Assembly (NCBI GenBank): GCA_937906775.1 | Contig: CALCUD010000055.1 | Span: 1 to 15,870 of the forward strand | DNA: 15,870 nt | Reading direction: 5' to 3' | Origin: an uncultured Clostridia bacterium | GTDB lineage: Bacteria; Bacillota; Clostridia; Christensenellales; Aristaeellaceae | Shown: positions 14,733 to 15,870 of the stretch, piece by piece | Position numbering within the stretch: the first letter of the stretch is position 1 | Layout of the letters: each line of letters opens with the position of its first letter | The notes under the pieces: generated by a model | The model's input: only the letters and a program-made list of their open reading frames with translations | The model's database searches: none | What the model was told of the DNA's origin: nothing | Position numbers and translations under genes: made by a program

Positions 14733-15870
14733 ACATCAAAAACATCACGCTGGGCCAGTATTATCCGGTGGACAGCATCATCCACCGCCTGGACCCGCGT
14801 TCAAAGATCGTCCTGACCATCGCATTCATCGTCGCGGTCTTCATGGTACATTCCCTCTTCGGCTATGCGCTGATCCTGGGCTTTGTGTACCTGGCCTCGA
14901 AGCTGGCGAAGGTGCCCTTCAAGATGCTGATGAAGGGCCTCAAGCCTCTGCGCTTTATTCTGATCCTGACCTTCCTGCTGAATTTGTTCTTCACCACCGG
15001 CGAGGATGTGCTGTTCAAGCTGGGCTTCCTGACGCTGAGCGGCCAAGGCATCCATCAGGCGGTACATTACTCGCTGCGCCTGGTGTTCCTGGTGCTGGGC
15101 ACGTCGCTGCTCACGCTGACGACCTCGCCCATCCTGCTCTCCGACGGCATTGAGCTGCTGCTGTCCCCCCTCAAAAAGCTGCACTTCCCGGCGCATGAGC
15201 TGGCGATGATGATGTCCATCGCCCTACGCTTCATCCCCACGCTCCTGGAGGAGACGGACAAGATCATGAAGGCGCAGATGGCGCGCGGTGCGGACTTCGA
15301 GTCCGGCAATCTTTTGCAGCGTGCCAAGGCGATGGTGCCGCTGCTGGTGCCGCTGTTCGTGAGCGCGTTCCGCCGCGCGGGTGACCTGGCGATGGCTATG
15401 GAGGCCCGCTGCTATCACGGCGGCGAAGGTCGCACGCGCCTGCGTGTGCTGAAGATCACCAAGAACGATTATCTGGCCTGGGCGGCGATGGCGGCGCTGA
15501 TCGCGCAGGGGCGCGGTCCGGCGCTCAAGATGCACTGCTTCGGCGAGCCGATCGGCGAGACCTTCCCGCGGTACGTCCGCGAGAACCAGGAGCGGTATGC
15601 CCACCTGATCTTCAAGATCACGCCGGAGTACCTGAAGCGGGCGGTCGTCTACCAGGTCGTGCTGCGGAACTTCACGCGCGACGGCAACTTCCGCGCGGCG
15701 ACGGAGATGCTCGAGCACGTCAGGTCCGTCGGCGTCGACGTCGTCTACCTCGCGCCGTTCGTCGAGATGGACTGCGACATGGACGAGAGCGGCTGGAGCG
15801 AACGCCAGAAGAGGAGCGGCTACGGTTCGCCGAAGAACAGCTACCGCATCTCGAACTACGACAAGATCGA
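14729..15870 (+). CDS. ecfT: EcfT transmembrane subunit, in-frame fused to a GH13-like segment (open at right edge)
   Basis: EcfT is the membrane scaffold linking the EcfA ATPases to vitamin/metal S components. Residues 1-259 are a good EcfT: the N-terminal YYPVDSIIHRLDPRSKIV motif, hydrophobic spans (about 27-58, 74-88, 113-131), and the two coupling motifs QMARGADF (183-190) and MEARCYHGGEGRTRL (224-238; ARC here, often ARG). It then has the start of the last helix, NDYLAWAAMAALIA. A normal EcfT would end some ten residues later. Instead the frame continues without a stop as unrelated sequence to residue 380 and runs off the window; no truA follows as it often does. EcfT identity is firm, but the join is suspect. 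The ATG overlaps the ecfA2 stop by 4 nt. Confidence 0.85.
   Translation, partial: MNIKNITLGQYYPVDSIIHRLDPRSKIVLTIAFIVAVFMVHSLFGYALILGFVYLASKLAKVPFKMLMKGLKPLRFILILTFLLNLFFTTGEDVLFKLGFLTLSGQGIHQAVHYSLRLVFLVLGTSLLTLTTSPILLSDGIELLLSPLKKLHFPAHELAMMMSIALRFIPTLLEETDKIMKAQMARGADFESGNLLQRAKAMVPLLVPLFVSAFRRAGDLAMAMEARCYHGGEGRTRLRVLKITKNDYLAWAAMAALIAQGRGPALKMHCFGEPIGETFPRYVRENQERYAHLIFKITPEYLKRAVVYQVVLRNFTRDGNFRAATEMLEHVRSVGVDVVYLAPFVEMDCDMDESGWSERQKRSGYGSPKNSYRISNYDKI
15506..15870 (+). CDS. GH13 alpha-amylase family fragment, N-terminal region, partial
   Basis: Read in the same frame as ecfT, this segment contains PEYLKRAVVYQVVLRNFTRD, AATEMLEHVRSVGVDVVYLA and later YGSPKNSYRISNYDKI. These match the first two beta/alpha units of the GH13 barrel (the 'vYxvxvRnFt..G.f...t..L..ik.lGvd.iwL.Pi' and 'GSPYxIxDY' pattern). 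About 45 residues before it (MHCFGEPIGETFPRYVREN and on) are unrecognised, perhaps the protein's own N-terminal region. An ATG at 15530 exists but has no good ribosome binding site. Valine is nearly always GTC here, against frequent GTG in ecfT, so the source differs. The catalytic residues would lie beyond the edge. It could be glucan-hydrolysing or a transglycosidase. Confidence 0.65.

Overview
The window looks like a moderately high-GC member of the Bacillota, most likely an anaerobic Clostridia-type gut or rumen organism. The evidence is the order rimP-nusA-ylxR-ylxQ-infB-rbfA-nrnA-truB-ribF on one strand with strong GGAGG ribosome binding sites, a lobe-permuted amino-acid ABC receptor/permease of a kind I associate with Clostridia, and an EcfA1-EcfA2-EcfT cassette. 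Every gene seen is on the + strand. The species cannot be named from the sequence.

Layout: (1) 2-8190 is the conserved transcription/translation operon. It holds RimP (3' part only), NusA, the RNA-binding proteins YlxR and YlxQ, IF2, RbfA, the DHH phosphoesterase NrnA, TruB and the FAD synthetase RibF. The genes are tightly packed, often overlapping by 4-14 nt. (2) 8219-10790 is an autonomous glycogen phosphorylase unit with a good sigma-A promoter, a perfect 16-bp palindrome just after the predicted start site, and a strong terminator hairpin. (3) 10791-11408 is a group II intron with no reverse transcriptase gene, inserted in the T-tract of that terminator. Domain V has the CGC triad and folds cleanly, so it looks like class IIC. 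(4) 11446-13515 is a promoter and a lipoprotein receptor/permease for polar amino acids, followed by the first half of its ATPase. (5) About 13470-15505 is the end of EcfA1, all of EcfA2 and nearly all of EcfT, the shared energising module for vitamin/metal uptake. (6) About 15506-15870 is a GH13 alpha-amylase-family fragment, in frame with EcfT and running off the end.

The main surprise is not a new system but seams. The ATPase at 13060-13878 is GlnQ-like up to the LSGGQ signature and EcfA1-like after it, with arginine codon use switching from CGG to CGC at the same place. EcfT loses its last residues and continues as a GH13 protein. NusA changes composition sharply (AGA, CTC/CTT and about 45% GC to CGC, CTG and about 62% GC) within a conserved stretch near 1040-1130. 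Two seams lie in conserved coding sequence and all three keep the reading frame. Assembly chimerism between related or paralogous genes is the simplest explanation; real recombination or gene fusion is the exciting alternative. Read mapping across these coordinates would decide.
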